Assembly (NCBI GenBank): GCA_033557835.1
Contig: JAWQRO010000007.1
Location: forward strand, 30,724 to 94,723
Length of the DNA stretch: 64,000 bases
Direction of reading: 5' to 3'
Source of the DNA: Helochares maculicollis
Lineage: Eukaryota > Arthropoda > Insecta > Coleoptera > Hydrophilidae
Positions within the stretch are counted from its first letter, which is position 1. Every line of letters begins with the position of its first letter. Both the position numbers and the translations under genes were made by a program. The notes beneath the pieces were generated by a model that saw only the letters and a list, made by a program, of their open reading frames with translations, did no database searches and had not been told where the DNA came from. Of the stretch, positions 36,761 through 49,325 are shown piece after piece.

Positions 36761-38973
36761 TGGTCATATAATATACTACATTTTTCTGACTGCGTGTATT
36801 TAAAACGGGATGGTTTGCAATTCCTATTCCAATTGCATCATCAAAGACCCAAATTTTTTTATGAACTTTAAGACTCTTGGGTACTACAGTCGGACCACTT
36901 ACCACGATGCTATTGATTGACACATTAGATTGTCTCTTGAGAAATATTTTTAGCGTCTGCTGACTACAACAAACACAATTTCTTAAGTGCTATTTAAGTC
37001 AAACTCTGTTGCATCCACAGATAGCAACATTTTTCACTCGCCAATAGTCATGCAGAATCCCTATCGACTTGGAATGGATTAAGCATGAACACGTCTAAAC
37101 ATGCACTAACAAGCAGACAACTGCGGTACCTAGTAGAGTCAAATTGTAAACTTTTTGTAGTACCCTTTGTACTATTAAGGCTTTGATACACTAACACCAA
37201 ACATTTCAATTTCATTTTGGTCTGCTTAGTGATTGCAAATGTATTCATAACATAGCTCTAGAGCCATTCGTTCATCCTTACATATTATTCGAAGGCAATG
37301 TACGACAAATATGTTCACACAGCGAAGAAATTGACATTCAACAAAACGCAAGGACAAAGCAACAAGTGCACTTCCATATTCCGCCCCCGTTTAGGGGCCA
37401 TTTCATCAGGTATACACCGCGACTTATAAATTACAGACAGAAATCATAGTGCACCGTTGTGGTATGTGTATGAATTACAGGCAGATTTAGTACCCTTTCA
37501 TTTAACGTAATTGAGCGGCAAATTTACATACACCTCTACATACCATTTAATATAGCAATGACGTGCCATATTTCATATAAAATAGAAATACTCAAACAAA
37601 CCAACCTAGTTATTTAGAACATGGCGCACAGCTCTATTTGCATCTTCGAATTGGAATGTATAAAATTGCAATTTGTTTTCTTGAGTTGACAATTTTAACT
37701 TGTAACATTTATAAATAGACTTCACTTAAGACAGGTGCTCGACAAGTTGATAAAAAATTAATTCAATTAAGCCGTTGCCAAGATCGTGTTTCCCCGATTA
37801 TAGGCGATATTATTACGGTTGAATTGCAACAATAATTTAGACTTTTGAACTAAATACCGCAAACAACAAAGTAATGAAATGCAAATAATAGTTATCAGTA
37901 GAGGACTTATCATTCGCGAAACATTAAACTGAAGCGAAATGCACGATTTCCGCCCGCATTATAGTCACTTTATAAAATGATAATTGTTATCAATAAAAAA
38001 TGAAACTGCCATTTATTGCGTCGTGCAGTAATTAATTTTACATTTTGCCTTTTCGTTCCACATAATTCACATGATATCGGCTAGTTCCACATGTGTGAGT
38101 AATTCACCAACATTACATACATATAAATTGCTGATAAAGTGTGTTCGTGCTACGATACGCGTTATGCTCTTTTCATTAAAATTGGGTTACCAATTTCACT
38201 ACAGTTGTGGCTGATGATGAAGTTTAAATCAAGCGCTAAGTCTCCTCGGGAAGCACATTTTAAACTAAACGCAGGAGTGCAATTAAGTTTTGCTAATTTC
38301 CATCCGGTTTATTTACTAATATAGAGTTAAGAACGACAGTATAAAGGCTTCATGACCGTGAGAATAGCTACATAGATGTTTTAATGTACAATAATAACAC
38401 CTTATGAAAACGAAGGCATATATGAGAAATGCGCACGCCTTCTGATGCAACGTGTGTATCATTAATTTAATATGCTAAGAGAGTTTTTTAATAAATTGAA
38501 ACTCGTTTTTATATAGAAATAACCCAAAACGATTAATCTAGGAGATTTCCTGCCCATTCCGTTTTATTAAAAATGGCTGTTAATTACCGTTTAAGAATGA
38601 CGAGAACTCGAATGAGAATACTGAGATAGATGTAGGCGTGTTTATTTTATTAATTTTTCATTTTGAAGGTTAAATTAAAGGTGGCGAAGGCAGATTATTC
38701 CTGATTGCTTTTCGTATAATGTTGGTCAGTTTTGGTGGAGCAGTTGCATTAGCCGAGCGTTCGAAATGCGAATAAAATATCTCCCATGTTTTAATACAGT
38801 TACGGTTTATACTTCAATGTAATATTTTGATTTAGAGTATGAACATTTGTAGCTATCCTTAATTATTATTTTTGTAATTATTTTACTTATACAAGCTCAA
38901 AGATTGAGTCAGTGCCGAACTAATTATGATTTTATTATTCCTGAATATATACTAATTTCGTTTTTCTTTACAG
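36761..38973. other. 3' end of the 33.8-kb intron
   Basis: No gene seen. About 37930-38040 is rich in TAATTA/ATAATTG-type strings (homeodomain- or ARID-like AT-rich sites) next to tttattgcgtcgtgcagtaa, a plausible but untested regulatory stretch. Ends with tttctttacag, the acceptor of exon D. Confidence 0.4.
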
Positions 38974-39046
38974 CTATATGAAATTAATGATGATCCAAAA
39001 CGAAAGGAGTTCTTGGATGATTTATTTTCATTTATGCAGAAACGTG
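38974..39046 (+). CDS. retn: dead ringer/retained, coding exon D (ARID domain, first part)
   Basis: Exon of 73 nt after acceptor tttctttacag and before gtaagt. It reads LYEINDDPKRKEFLDDLF followed by SFMQKRG, with the final Gly codon split after its first base (phase 1). This is the N-terminal helix of the ARID, almost invariant between insects and vertebrate ARID3 proteins. No stops or odd residues. It is isolated between introns of 33.8 kb and 22.6 kb, so correct recognition depends on its strong splice sites. Confidence 0.97.
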
Positions 39047-40006
39047 GTAAGTGTTGCTTAATATTTTATTTGGAATATATACTTTTCGGGTATCGTTCTA
39101 TTGATGTACTATACTTAACCTCCGTGGAGGATCTTTAAAGCTGGAAGATCTTGGTGATACTATTTCGCTCTTTCTTTTACTACGTCACTATTTTAATATC
39201 AAGAGTGGGATTGCACCGAGCAATAACTTATCTAAAATAGACTAAATAACAGGAATAAAATAAACGGTAAAAGACGTAAAGGCCAAACTCAACATGAAAG
39301 TGATACGTAGAGTTTTATAAATAACGTAGCGCCTTGAAAGTAAACGAGCAAAGCGAGGCGAGGGTGGATAGCTTTTAATTTCCGTAGAAACGGAAACAGC
39401 GGTATTGATATTCAGACGCTCAGAACGGAGAACGGGTGTTATGCATTAGCAAATAACCTGCTTCTAGCTGCTCTAGTGAAATGAAATACTGATGTCGGCT
39501 GTTGGTAGAGGCTGGGCACGTTGCAGCACCCTTCCGTCGTTACACCTATCAGGATTACCCCTGTCTGTCATTCTGAGATAGGGAGCACGCGACGGAAATC
39601 TTTACGAGGGGCACGGTTAGAGAATTACCCAGCGAACTATCCTAGCGCCAGAAACATTCAAAACATCAACACCCAAAGCATGTAAATATCTAGTAAATTG
39701 TAGGAGCTTATGATTTTTTGGGGACGTAGATCAAGATACGAAATTTACAGAAATGCTACCGAACTTTTGGTTTTTTTTTTAATCGCTCGTATGAAAGTCA
39801 GCCGAACGAGCTTAAGCTCTCGCAGTTTATTTATTTTTTAATACATTCTTCGTATTCGGGCGAATGCAGGAAGAAGATCATCAAGTAATTTCTCTAATAA
39901 AGAGTTGTCCTAGGAATGATCTTTGCGAAGATTGCCGAAACGTTGTAATTTCAAAGCATGCAATCTTCATTTTTACGAACATAAATCTGCCGATCACTTT
40001 TTGTAC
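39047..40006. other. start of the 22.6-kb intron with a GC-rich patch
   Basis: Donor gtaagt at 39047. From about 39340 to 39670 the base composition is clearly GC-richer (gcacgttgcagcacccttcc, gggagcacgcgacggaaatc) with no surviving frame; probably a transposon remnant of unknown family. Confidence 0.45.
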
Positions 40007-40146
40007 GAATATTTAACATTTTGGGCGAATATCCAACATTGTGAGAGAATGTCCAACATTGTGACCGAATATCCAACATTTTGAGCGAATATCCAACATT
40101 GTGACCGAATATCCAACATTTTGAGCGAATATCCAATATTTTGCGC
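40007..40146 (+). repeat. 20-bp minisatellite, 7 units
   Basis: Seven consecutive 20-bp units with consensus gaatatccaacattttgagc; units alternate ttttgagc and ttgtgacc endings (unit 4 = unit 6, with unit 5 between), suggesting higher-order 40-bp duplication. The minus-strand open frame over it is produced by the repeat. Confidence 0.96.
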
Positions 40147-41894
40147 TAGATTTTCAAATGTAAAGATTCTTTTTATTACATATAGTTTTTAATAGAAAAA
40201 AACATGGCGATTGGTACCCTCAAATATTACTAAATAGTACTGCCAGGACTAAATGTATTGAATAAATTTCTGCATTGCGCACATTTGTTGGTTAAAAATG
40301 AAATTAATTCGACACCCACGAGCTAGTAGAGGGATGACTGTGCCACATTAGCGACTTATCAATCTAAACATCAAACATTCTAAAAGTAGGGCTCTTGCTA
40401 AATAAAAAATCTAGTTTAGATTCATCAAAGAGATAAATCTACTATATTTCCTCTTCTATTCTTAACAATTTTTAGATCAACTCATCACATTATTCCGATT
40501 AGTTTAGAGTATCAAAGGTAAAAATGTACAAAGAATGGTTGGTATTGCATGATTAATTACCAGAGGGTGCATAGAACACATGTGAAGTTGGCAATAAGAC
40601 ATAATGGCGGCGGCGGTGAGTGACGGGAATGTGCACAAGGGCTGCCAACAGAAACACACCGGAAGTGTCCGCTAATTATAAATGTGTTGTCATCAATCAC
40701 GCCTGAGCATCTGACATCGGATCATATTAAACGACGATACCGAACGTATAGGTGCATATTTACACTGTTTTTTATTTTATTTCCTCCTCTCTAAGTTCCT
40801 TAAAGAGCGAACAATTTACGGTGATTAGACTTGAAAATGCCAAAGTAAGATATAATTGCCTCCACTAATGACTCCTTCTTCCGAATGCGTTTTAAAAATG
40901 GAATCAAAATGAACCGTACGTGGGTGATGAAACGCTATTTTTCAATTCCTCCGTTTTATTTTAAAATCGCCTTAATCAGTTATTCATTTCATTATTTTAT
41001 TCTAATTTTGTCCTTGATGGCTTCTATGATTAGATTCGTCTAGTCTAAAGAAAACATTTCTGTTTTCTCATTAGACATTGTTTTTATTTGATTTCAATTG
41101 TTGATTTGTTGCAAATATCGTGTTGCAGATATTGAAATGACCAATTACATATTATAACTCAACATCGAATTAAATTCACCTAAATTTCAAGTCCTCTGAA
41201 GAACGCCTCACTAGCTAAAAAAATGTTCCCACAAACTTCTTAGCACGCTGCAATAAATAATAGTACATAATGAGGGAGATACAAATCTTTGGAAAACATT
41301 CGGCCCAATTGCGCTATTCTACGCAAGAATTGCACCCATTTTTACATATATCTGCACTCCCTGCATTAAAAATAATGACATAATAATGCTGGAAACCAGG
41401 ATTCACACGCAAAGCAAAGACATATGTCTAATTGGCCGAAATAAAACAGCAAAACCGACGCCTCGTGAGCTGACCAGACACAAAGTTTTATTTTTGACCA
41501 CACAATTATTTTAATTTGATACTAGTTGCAACTCAAATATACCCACATTTGCATTAATAATTGTTTGTTTCTTGCAGTTTATCGCATTCAGTATGTACCG
41601 AAATTAACAGAATTTTGGCGATAAAGTATCAGCATAATTATAGAAATATTTAGCTTTTTCGCATAACTAAGAAACTTGATAGCAAAATTAAAACCCTCAA
41701 AATGAAATGCAGGATATAAAATGAACTACTTTAAGCTTTTAGTTATAAAATTAATCATAACTGTCTTGGGAGTGATAAAGTAAGATCTCAAATCCCTAAG
41801 TGTCTATTTCATATCCGGTTTAAAATTTAAGAAAGGTAGCGAGCTTGCTAACAACCCTGCCACGAGATATTAAATTAAGCCTTCTTGGGCTGAA
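40147..41894. other. intron between two 20-bp minisatellites
   Basis: No gene or transposon recognised. A stretch with gaagttggcaataagacata and ggcggcggcggtgagtgacg (40585-40625) is GC-rich and atypical but has no coding signal. Confidence 0.4.
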
Positions 41895-41994
41895 GGAGGA
41901 AGAAGCGGATCATTCGAGAAAAGAGCAGGTCGTCGGAGAAACAAACGAATCGCAGAAGAAAGAAGCGAATCGTAGAAGAAAGAAACGAATAGCT
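41895..41994 (+). repeat. 20-bp minisatellite, 5 units
   Basis: Five units of 20 bp resembling gaagaaagaagcgaatcgta, increasing in mutual similarity towards the right end. Shares ggagaa.-ga.-.cg spacing with the array at 31921. Confidence 0.88.
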
Positions 41995-43989
41995 GGATGA
42001 TCAACCGTGGCATTTTGCTAAATCATCGTGTTTATATCTACTCACTATGACTTGAATTATTTGGAGGCATTAAACAGTAGCAGCTATACATCATGTAATT
42101 TAATAACGAAATAACAGAGGCGCTTCCCTTGATAGGGGTAATTATTTATCAAAATTGCTGGGTAATTTTCTTCGGTACCTGTGCAGCGTGGACGCTTTCT
42201 TGCATAGAACCCTCATTATAAAGTATTTTAATATCAATTGGTTTAGTAAACGTTTCAAGCAACATATTTTGCAAGATAATTTATGTCCCAATTTTCATTG
42301 GTATATCGTCCTTCCTCAATCTAGTAAATTAATTTATAGCCTTCTCTTTTCAACGATACCTACCAAAGTTTCTTCACACATCCATCTTCCAAGAAGCATC
42401 AGCTTAATAATTTTAATAACAGCACGATTGCTTCTTTAGGTCACGAAATAATTGAGATGACTCTCTATAACATATTTTCATCTATATGTGAATTGCTACA
42501 AGCGTTGCACTATTTCCCAACAGCATAAATGCATGTTTTTAACCTCAGAAGCAACTAACTGATAAAAGCGGCGTTTTTGATCTTGTAATTAACATCATTT
42601 TTGATCTTGTTATTAAAGTAATTGCTATTAATTATCAATAAAAATATAATAACACATTAAAATATAATTTTTTTTCACACGCGCTATCTCTACGTATCTG
42701 TAATGCTTTTATATTATATTATTAATTCATACGACCTGCTCTCCTGGATTCGCACGAGCTTAACTGACACATTTTTCACCTCGACGTCCCCATCAACAAC
42801 GTTTGTAGACGACTAAGCGACATTTTAGTAGTAGCATACTAATAAATAACATAATTTCAACCCTATAACCCTTTCAGCTGGAAAATGTTTAGCATGAATG
42901 TTGCTGGCAAACTTCCACATACACTTTGACAACTCTCATAAGTGCATGAATGTTGTGTCTATATCTTGAATTAAATGGGCAATTCTCGAAGCATTTATAA
43001 TATCGCGAACGCTTCGCTGCTGGACTTGCCGTTGGTGCTTACAAAACAAAGATGAATACAGAATTTAATTCATCAATGGTGTACGTGCCTCGCAGCAGTT
43101 TATGCGATTCGCTGTGAACCGCTCGTTCGGACTTTTGTTCTTTTTTTCCTTAATGCGATTCGGAGACTTTTGAAAAACAATCGGTTTCTGCTCTACTGGT
43201 AAGTAGCGATAACTGTGAAATTACATACATTGTAATCGGCTGTAATTGTCCATATTTACTACCAAGTGCCTACATCGGGCACGTTTCTCCAGTTTCGCAT
43301 CTCAGGTTATTTGCTTCTTACCCTGAGTAATTGATTTTATTCTGTTTACATTTTAGTCCTGGTTTATTGTTTTCACACGTTCTGGTACCATATTTCAATG
43401 CGGTGTAGTGGAATGCGATATTGAATTGAGAACTTTGCTTTTGCTGGAGTTCGTAATTGCTTCTTGATGGCTTCCTACTAATTATAGAAATCCTGCTGCT
43501 TATTAAGACATCCAGGATGTATAAACTCGCGAGAGCTTTATGGGGTCCGCGCGCGCATTAGGGTTAAAGCATTGTAATTGTAGCTTCCTTCCGAAAAGCG
43601 ATATTCGTTTTGTTCCAGAATGTGAGTTTTTACAAACAATACGATTTTCTCTAGTTTTTTTCTTGAGTATTTTAACACGTCAGGGTCGGAAATAATTTCA
43701 ATTAATCCAACACAGGATTAATTGCTCTTTAATTATTTATTGAATTCGTTGAGCTTTTGCAACATTTAGTTTTACGCTAAAAGCTCGACATATTGCTTCC
43801 TCACTCTTGCGGAAATAATTAAGTCGCCGCGTTGATGTCTGTGTTTTGCACGTCATGAAAATTTTGAAGTGCCTCATCAAGGCGACGAGACATGAGTTGT
43901 TTAGAACAATGTTGAACGCAAGAGATCATGAAGGAGCAAAGATGAAGCGCCTCAAAGTATACTATTATTCATCAAATGAAGCGCTTGTT
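41995..43989. other. intron sequence without recognised genes
   Basis: A 94-codon plus-strand frame at 42155-42439 (Leu/Ile/Phe-rich) matches nothing known to me. The last 150 bp may be eroded mariner sequence continuing into 43990-44140. Confidence 0.4.
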
Positions 43990-44140
43990 TTATGTTGATT
44001 TTAAGGATTTACACCCAACGTATTCTCCAAATCTGGCACCTGCTGATTGTTAATTGTTTTTCTCCGAAAATTTAAGCGGTGAACTTTCTACTTCAAATGA
44101 TGAGGCCGCAAATTGCCTGGTTCCGTTTTAACAGAGAACA
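43990..44140 (+). mobile_element. mariner relic (sense, short)
   Basis: The plus strand reads DLHPTYSPNLAPADC, stop, LFFSENLSGELSTSNDEA (about 44010-44115), the third catalytic block of a mariner transposase and the helix after it. Upstream and downstream sequence (43840-44280) is probably the same element but too decayed to align by eye. Confidence 0.6.
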
Positions 44141-46309
44141 AAACGTGAGATCATGCTGCTGTCAAAAAGCTGGTAAAAGATAAGAATGATGCACGTAACT
44201 CAATACAATACTTATACACTCTAAGAAAATCGCCTTTAACTTTATAAAAAATATGCATTAAATTTCCGAATTCATCGCAGGAGTATCTCTGATAGCCCAT
44301 TTGATATATTTATTGTAACTCTCGATTCGTATTCCCTTAACCGTAGTTCATGCATCGTGGCATGATTTCGTGTTAGCTTCAGTAGCATCGCAGCTCAACA
44401 ACGCAGATAGGAAATTTGTAAAAACACTTGTAGCAGTAGCGATGGTTGTTTGTTTCAATAAAATAATTATCCGGTCGAAATTTTCAAAAGAATTCATGTT
44501 ATTTTGATGGAAACAGAATATTCAAAGCGTATTAGTAGCTTGTTCAAGCAGGCATGTCATTAAGTTAACAAATGTCAACCCAAGCGCCAAAATTGTGCAC
44601 CCAATCAATTTGAGATGTCGACCACACGCGCGAACTGTAATTGCAAGAATCTTAATGGCCCTACACTTAGTATATTAATCTAATAAAACTATTTTCGGTA
44701 TAATAAATCGTATATCAAAATTATACTCGCACGCAAGATACCTGGACGAAGTAATTATGTCTGGTCAAGGAACAATAGACTAATTGCCAGGGTCTATTTC
44801 AGACTGTTCTGCTCCAAACGTTTTATTTTTGACCGGTCGAAATTATTTTTGTCTTGACAATATTGTTTTTATTACTTATTATACTACACATGTTGCTACG
44901 TTATATTATTTTTTTGCTGTGGAAGGTGGCTTTAATTATCTCGTTTCGAAATAAGTTTTTTTGAATTATGCGAAGTATTTGCCGGTTTCTAACTGTTGTG
45001 CGGACAATATTTCATTATTAATTGCATTGCAGATTTTTCTGGCTATTTCTGAAATTTATGGTATTTTGTCATGCCGCTGAAAGCCTTTGATTTTGTCTAT
45101 GTGTACAATTCACAGGGAACAATATCTTTAAGTAAGTTACCTCATTTTGTTGCACTTACATGTCGTCATTTAATTCATTACATGCCAATTCAAATCAATA
45201 TTGTACTGAACATTATAAGAATCAAATAAGAACTATTTTTAATATATCTTTATAATGAGATTTTAGCCACTGTTTGGTAGAGTGGCAGATTTATTTAGCA
45301 GTAAAATCTCGTTTTAAGCTGTGGTTAATCGCCTGGTACTTATGAATAGGATATTTTGGACTTTTCCCAAATGAAATTATTAGATTTAAAATGACAACAT
45401 TTAAAACGTTCAACATTGTAAGCTTTCTACTCGTAAAATTCTCCGACTTAGTTTAATGTAAATATGTATATACGAGTTATTTATAACACGCATAAACGAC
45501 AGTATGATTTATTCAGTACGCCAGCGTATTTCATATTAGATGCCATTCAAAAAATTTGGAGTGAATGTAAAATACCGCTTATTGTTTTTATTTGAAAATG
45601 TAGTCAAATATGCGCTTGCAAGAATAATGTAATTTTATTGCGTAAGTGTTGCGTATGCGGTCCACGTATTATATTGAGAAATCATGGAGTTATTATAGAA
45701 TCAAACAACGATAATAAATGGCGAACTGTGAGAGGAGGTGCTTGATCGGAAAATGAACTTCTTCAGATTCGCAGTTAATAAATTTCAAATAAATAACGTA
45801 ATGGTCAGTTTTACCCAGTATTGAAGCTTCGGCTGGGTCAGCAGAACCGGTCCTGCACTAATTAGTATATTTTAATACTAATGCAAATCGGTTCTAGTCG
45901 TGATTGTACCTAATTGAATTGACGTAAGCCGGCATGCGTGATCATTAAACAGACGCCATTGTCTTCACCGTTGGTTTCGGACTGGTGCGCAGGTGTAGAG
46001 TATGCGCTTTTTTTACGTTTAGGTCATAAGGCAATAAGCCGTCGTCTAGTGTTGAGTAGAACGTTTATTTACAGTCTGTCACACATGGCCACTCATAGTG
46101 AACAACGATGAAATCGTTGCTTAGTTTGTAGTAATAGTTATGGCCTTCAGGATTCCTCAATGAAACCCAGAGATGTCTGCGAGTTTCTAGACATGTTATT
46201 CCTTGGCGCTAGCTAGACTACAAAGTAAACTGATCTTTGGCGAATTCAATTGTCCTGAAGTACCCGCAGGATCACAATGTTCGAAACTTTGACGTATCTC
46301 CATGTTTTG
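44141..46309. other. intron sequence without recognised features
   Basis: AT-rich; only short frames; no repeats evident. The first 140 bp may be further mariner debris. Confidence 0.4.
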
Positions 46310-46970
46310 AGGGTTCCTAAATCTATTTTGACCATTCTTGACATTTCTATGTGTGTGAATGCGTGTCTTTGGGTGTGTATGTACCCACAATAGCAGCTAG
46401 ACCGCTTGAGGTGGAGCGATGAAACTTGGCATGCGGCTATTACTGCATAATCATAGATCTCTATCAAGTTTTGATGCATATAGAACCACCGGAAGTTTCT
46501 GTTGACCTACACAGTTTTAAAGTTTTTTAAGCAAAATAGTCGTTCAATTACAACTATCACGTTAAAATTTCGTGTAGGTCTTAAGTGTTACAAAAGAACG
46601 ATAGGTGCAAATTTTCAACATGATCGGAGCACCGGAAATGCAACGTTTTTAATTTTGAAACTTCCATATTTGGCAGGTCTTGCAATGAAAAATGTATAAA
46701 ATTGCTACAAAAATGAAAAACATTATAAAATTAGCTATGATATGCTGTTTTGAGTAAATTGTACAACCGGAAGTGGGACTTTACCTGCATAAATTTCCTA
46801 ATTATGAATTAACATTTTAAAATTGCAGCCTATGCAAAAGATTCTCGCAAGCGTTTAATATTTCTTCATGAACTTATTGTACTTTTAGTGAAAATCTGCA
46901 GGTACAATTATGCAGTACATACGTATACGAGCATGTTGAGTGGAGGCACTCTAGATTTTTATACTTTGTA
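46310..46970 (+). repeat. dispersed repeat family, longest copy
   Basis: Shares blocks with both the 0.9-2.4-kb copies (gtgtgtatgt..., ctagaccgcttgaggtgg, gcatgcggctatta, aaccaccggaagt) and the 12.7-13.4-kb repeat (caacatgatcggagcaccgg, gcaagcgtttaatatt, gcatgttgagtggaggcact). It appears to be the least truncated copy in the window and links the two groups into one family. No transposase or reverse transcriptase recognised; the class is unknown. Confidence 0.6.
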
Positions 46971-47739
46971 ATTAGTGATGACTATTTTTAGTATTAATTT
47001 TATTGCACACTAGTACCAGGATAGCTAATTTTCTTTCAAATTATCAATCATAAATGACATGGAATTTTATAACATTTTCATTCGTTGACAGCTCCATATT
47101 TGAATGTCCATTAAAGTATTTACCTACTGCTCAATAGCAACGACAATTAAAAAGAATAGTCTTGAAGAGTAATGAAAAGAGACTTCATCTGCCTAGAAAA
47201 AAAAACCTTGATTGAATCTCTCATACCGTACACAAAGAAATATTCGTGATTGATTCTAGTAAGGTACAAACAAAGCGTTGACAAGGTTGTTAATCGGTCA
47301 TCTAAAGACAATTACAAGAGCCACGGGATACCTTAATGGAATGCCCTCCGGCTACACATACGACTATACTTACTAATTTCCAATAATTAAAGGTAGTTTT
47401 ATCAATCAAACTGGCAATCAATTAAAACAGGTTAGATAACAACCTGAAATTTAGTTATTGTTGCGTCACAATAACCTGCCTAATTTACGAACACTTAAAT
47501 CGCTTCAGATTATTATTAACCGGTGTAATAAGGAATAAATTAATCAAAGGCCGTATTGAAAATATTTTCTTCCGTGTGATTTATAAACGCGCAAGCATAC
47601 ATCAGCATTAATTCTGAAACTCTAAACGCTTTTTCCTTTATACATAATTTACGATCTATAAAGATTTTCAAAAGATACATTTAATACAAAATGTTTTTAT
47701 TCGTAAATCTGCATGCCGTGGCGTTTCGTAAATATAGAA

Positions 47740-48010
47740 GCAGAACAAACAAAAGGACGCAGAAAAAGGGAAATAGACGCAGCTGTTTCAATTAATTTTA
47801 CGTCGTGATCAAAAGGGCCGCCTCCGATTCGGAAATATAATTCGTTTTCGAAGAAAAACGTACGCTCGACAGGCTTTATATATGTATAAATGACGTCACT
47901 TTAATATTAAGTATACGACTGTTCGCAGAAGTCACCACGGGCATCAGTTTGTGTGTGGATAATTTGTCAGCGACTCTGGAGCTGAGACCAATCCGAGCTA
48001 GCTTGGAAAA
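47740..48010 (+). promoter_or_regulatory. possible regulatory stretch with a perfect CRE
   Basis: Contains a palindromic tgacgtca (47891-47898) directly after ttatatatgtataaa (47876-47890), in a block richer in G+C and in non-repetitive short motifs than the neighbouring intron; tcagttt, resembling an arthropod initiator, follows at about 47945. TATA-to-initiator spacing (near 57 nt) is too long for a canonical core promoter, so an enhancer is as likely. No downstream open frame was found to serve as a gene. Confidence 0.25.
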
Positions 48011-48434
48011 GAATCGCTTACTGAGATAGCTGCTTAATTAGTAGAGATGCCTTTGATCTAGATGTAATTTTAAATATGTGTTAAGATATTAGCGCCGCAT
48101 TGAGATATTTTATTTACGATTTCAGTTGTATACTTGTAGCATGTATGAAAATTATATAAATGATGTAATTTCTATTATTAAAGCAGTGATTATCTGAGGA
48201 ATGTGCTTATGCTTTAATGAATCAAGTTGATGTTAGAGCATACCTATGGAGATTTAGCTGTGCCTGATTGTGTTAAGTTTTTATCAAAATTTAGTAATTC
48301 TTTAAAAAATGGACAAATATTAGCTGGTAGAAGAATTCGTAGCGTTTTACGGGAGATAACGTGGGTATTATATGTCTAAATTATACCAAATATACTGACT
48401 TTTGCGGGGAATTTTACTACATTACTTTCTAATA

Positions 48435-49325
48435 AAAACTCTTGTGGAAAACCACCGGATTTTAGGAGTTTACGGTGAGCAAGCCTTAGCTGAACAAACG
48501 AGTCGGAAGTGGTTTGCGCGGTGATTACAACAAAGAAAGCAAGGAACGACCTGGGGAGCCAAAAAATTTTGGTTGAAAAAATTTGGTTGAAAAAATTTTA
48601 GACAATACTGAAAGAGAATTCATCTGAAACGCTCGAAGAGTTGTCCACATCATTGGACTTATCAATTAGACAAAATGATTTAAAGCTTTAGGAATGATCT
48701 AAAAAGAAGGAAATTGATACGAGGGAAGTAAAAATATGTATTTTTACCTGAGTCTTCCTGCTTTTAATGGTATCTAAACAAAAACTGTTTTATTACACGA
48801 TTGTTAATGATGGTAAAAATTGGATATAATCCCAAGCGTACAAAATCATGGGTTAAGTCCGGATATCTATCATTCATGTATCTTTCTCTGCATTTGGTGA
48901 AGTCAACGGAATGTGGTTCATTACAAACTGCTCAATCCAAATGAAACTATTGCAAGAGATCCTTACCGACCACAACTAATCATTTATGCGTTTAAAATAA
49001 AACGGCCAGAATGGTGCGAATGGTTGTCTGACTACAATGATAAACCACCCTATTCTCAAAGCCAATGAAAAAGTACCTGCGAACACTGAAATACGAAGTC
49101 CTTATCCACCCGTCGTATTCTCCAGGTAGTGCTCTTTGTGTTATCACCTGTTTCGGTCGATAGCTCATAATTTGTCAGCAGAGAAATTTATTTTTATGAA
49201 GAATGGAACATTGGATTGATTCAAGGTCGGAGCGTCTTTCGACGGGCATCCGTCTCCTACCTGAAAGATGGGTTGAAATAGTGGCAAGCGAGAGGCAAAA
49301 TGTTTAGCAATGTATTTTTATGTTT
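48435..49325 (+). mobile_element. mariner transposase relic (sense, nearly full length)
   Basis: The plus strand shows, in order, ENHRILGVYGEQALAEQTSR then KWFAR (48447-48525), the N-terminal helix-turn-helix; KRTKSWVKSG (near 48838), just after the first catalytic block; LKYEVLIHPSYSPGSA (near 49088-49135), a third catalytic block; and a C terminus with WIDSRSERLSTGIRLLPERW and VASE (49212-49300). Several frame changes and stops break it. The second catalytic block is not readable. No clear terminal repeats in the flanks, where a short duplicated ttggttgaaaaaa also occurs (48570-48598). Confidence 0.75.

Noticed and set aside
39951..40136. Minus-strand frame with repeated ILDIRSKCW-like phrases
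   Set aside because: Translation of the 20-bp minisatellite at 40007-40146.
47876..47950. Canonical TATA-plus-initiator core promoter
   Set aside because: Spacing between the TATA-like run and the initiator-like string is about twice the usual distance and no downstream open frame exists; kept only as a possible regulatory block.
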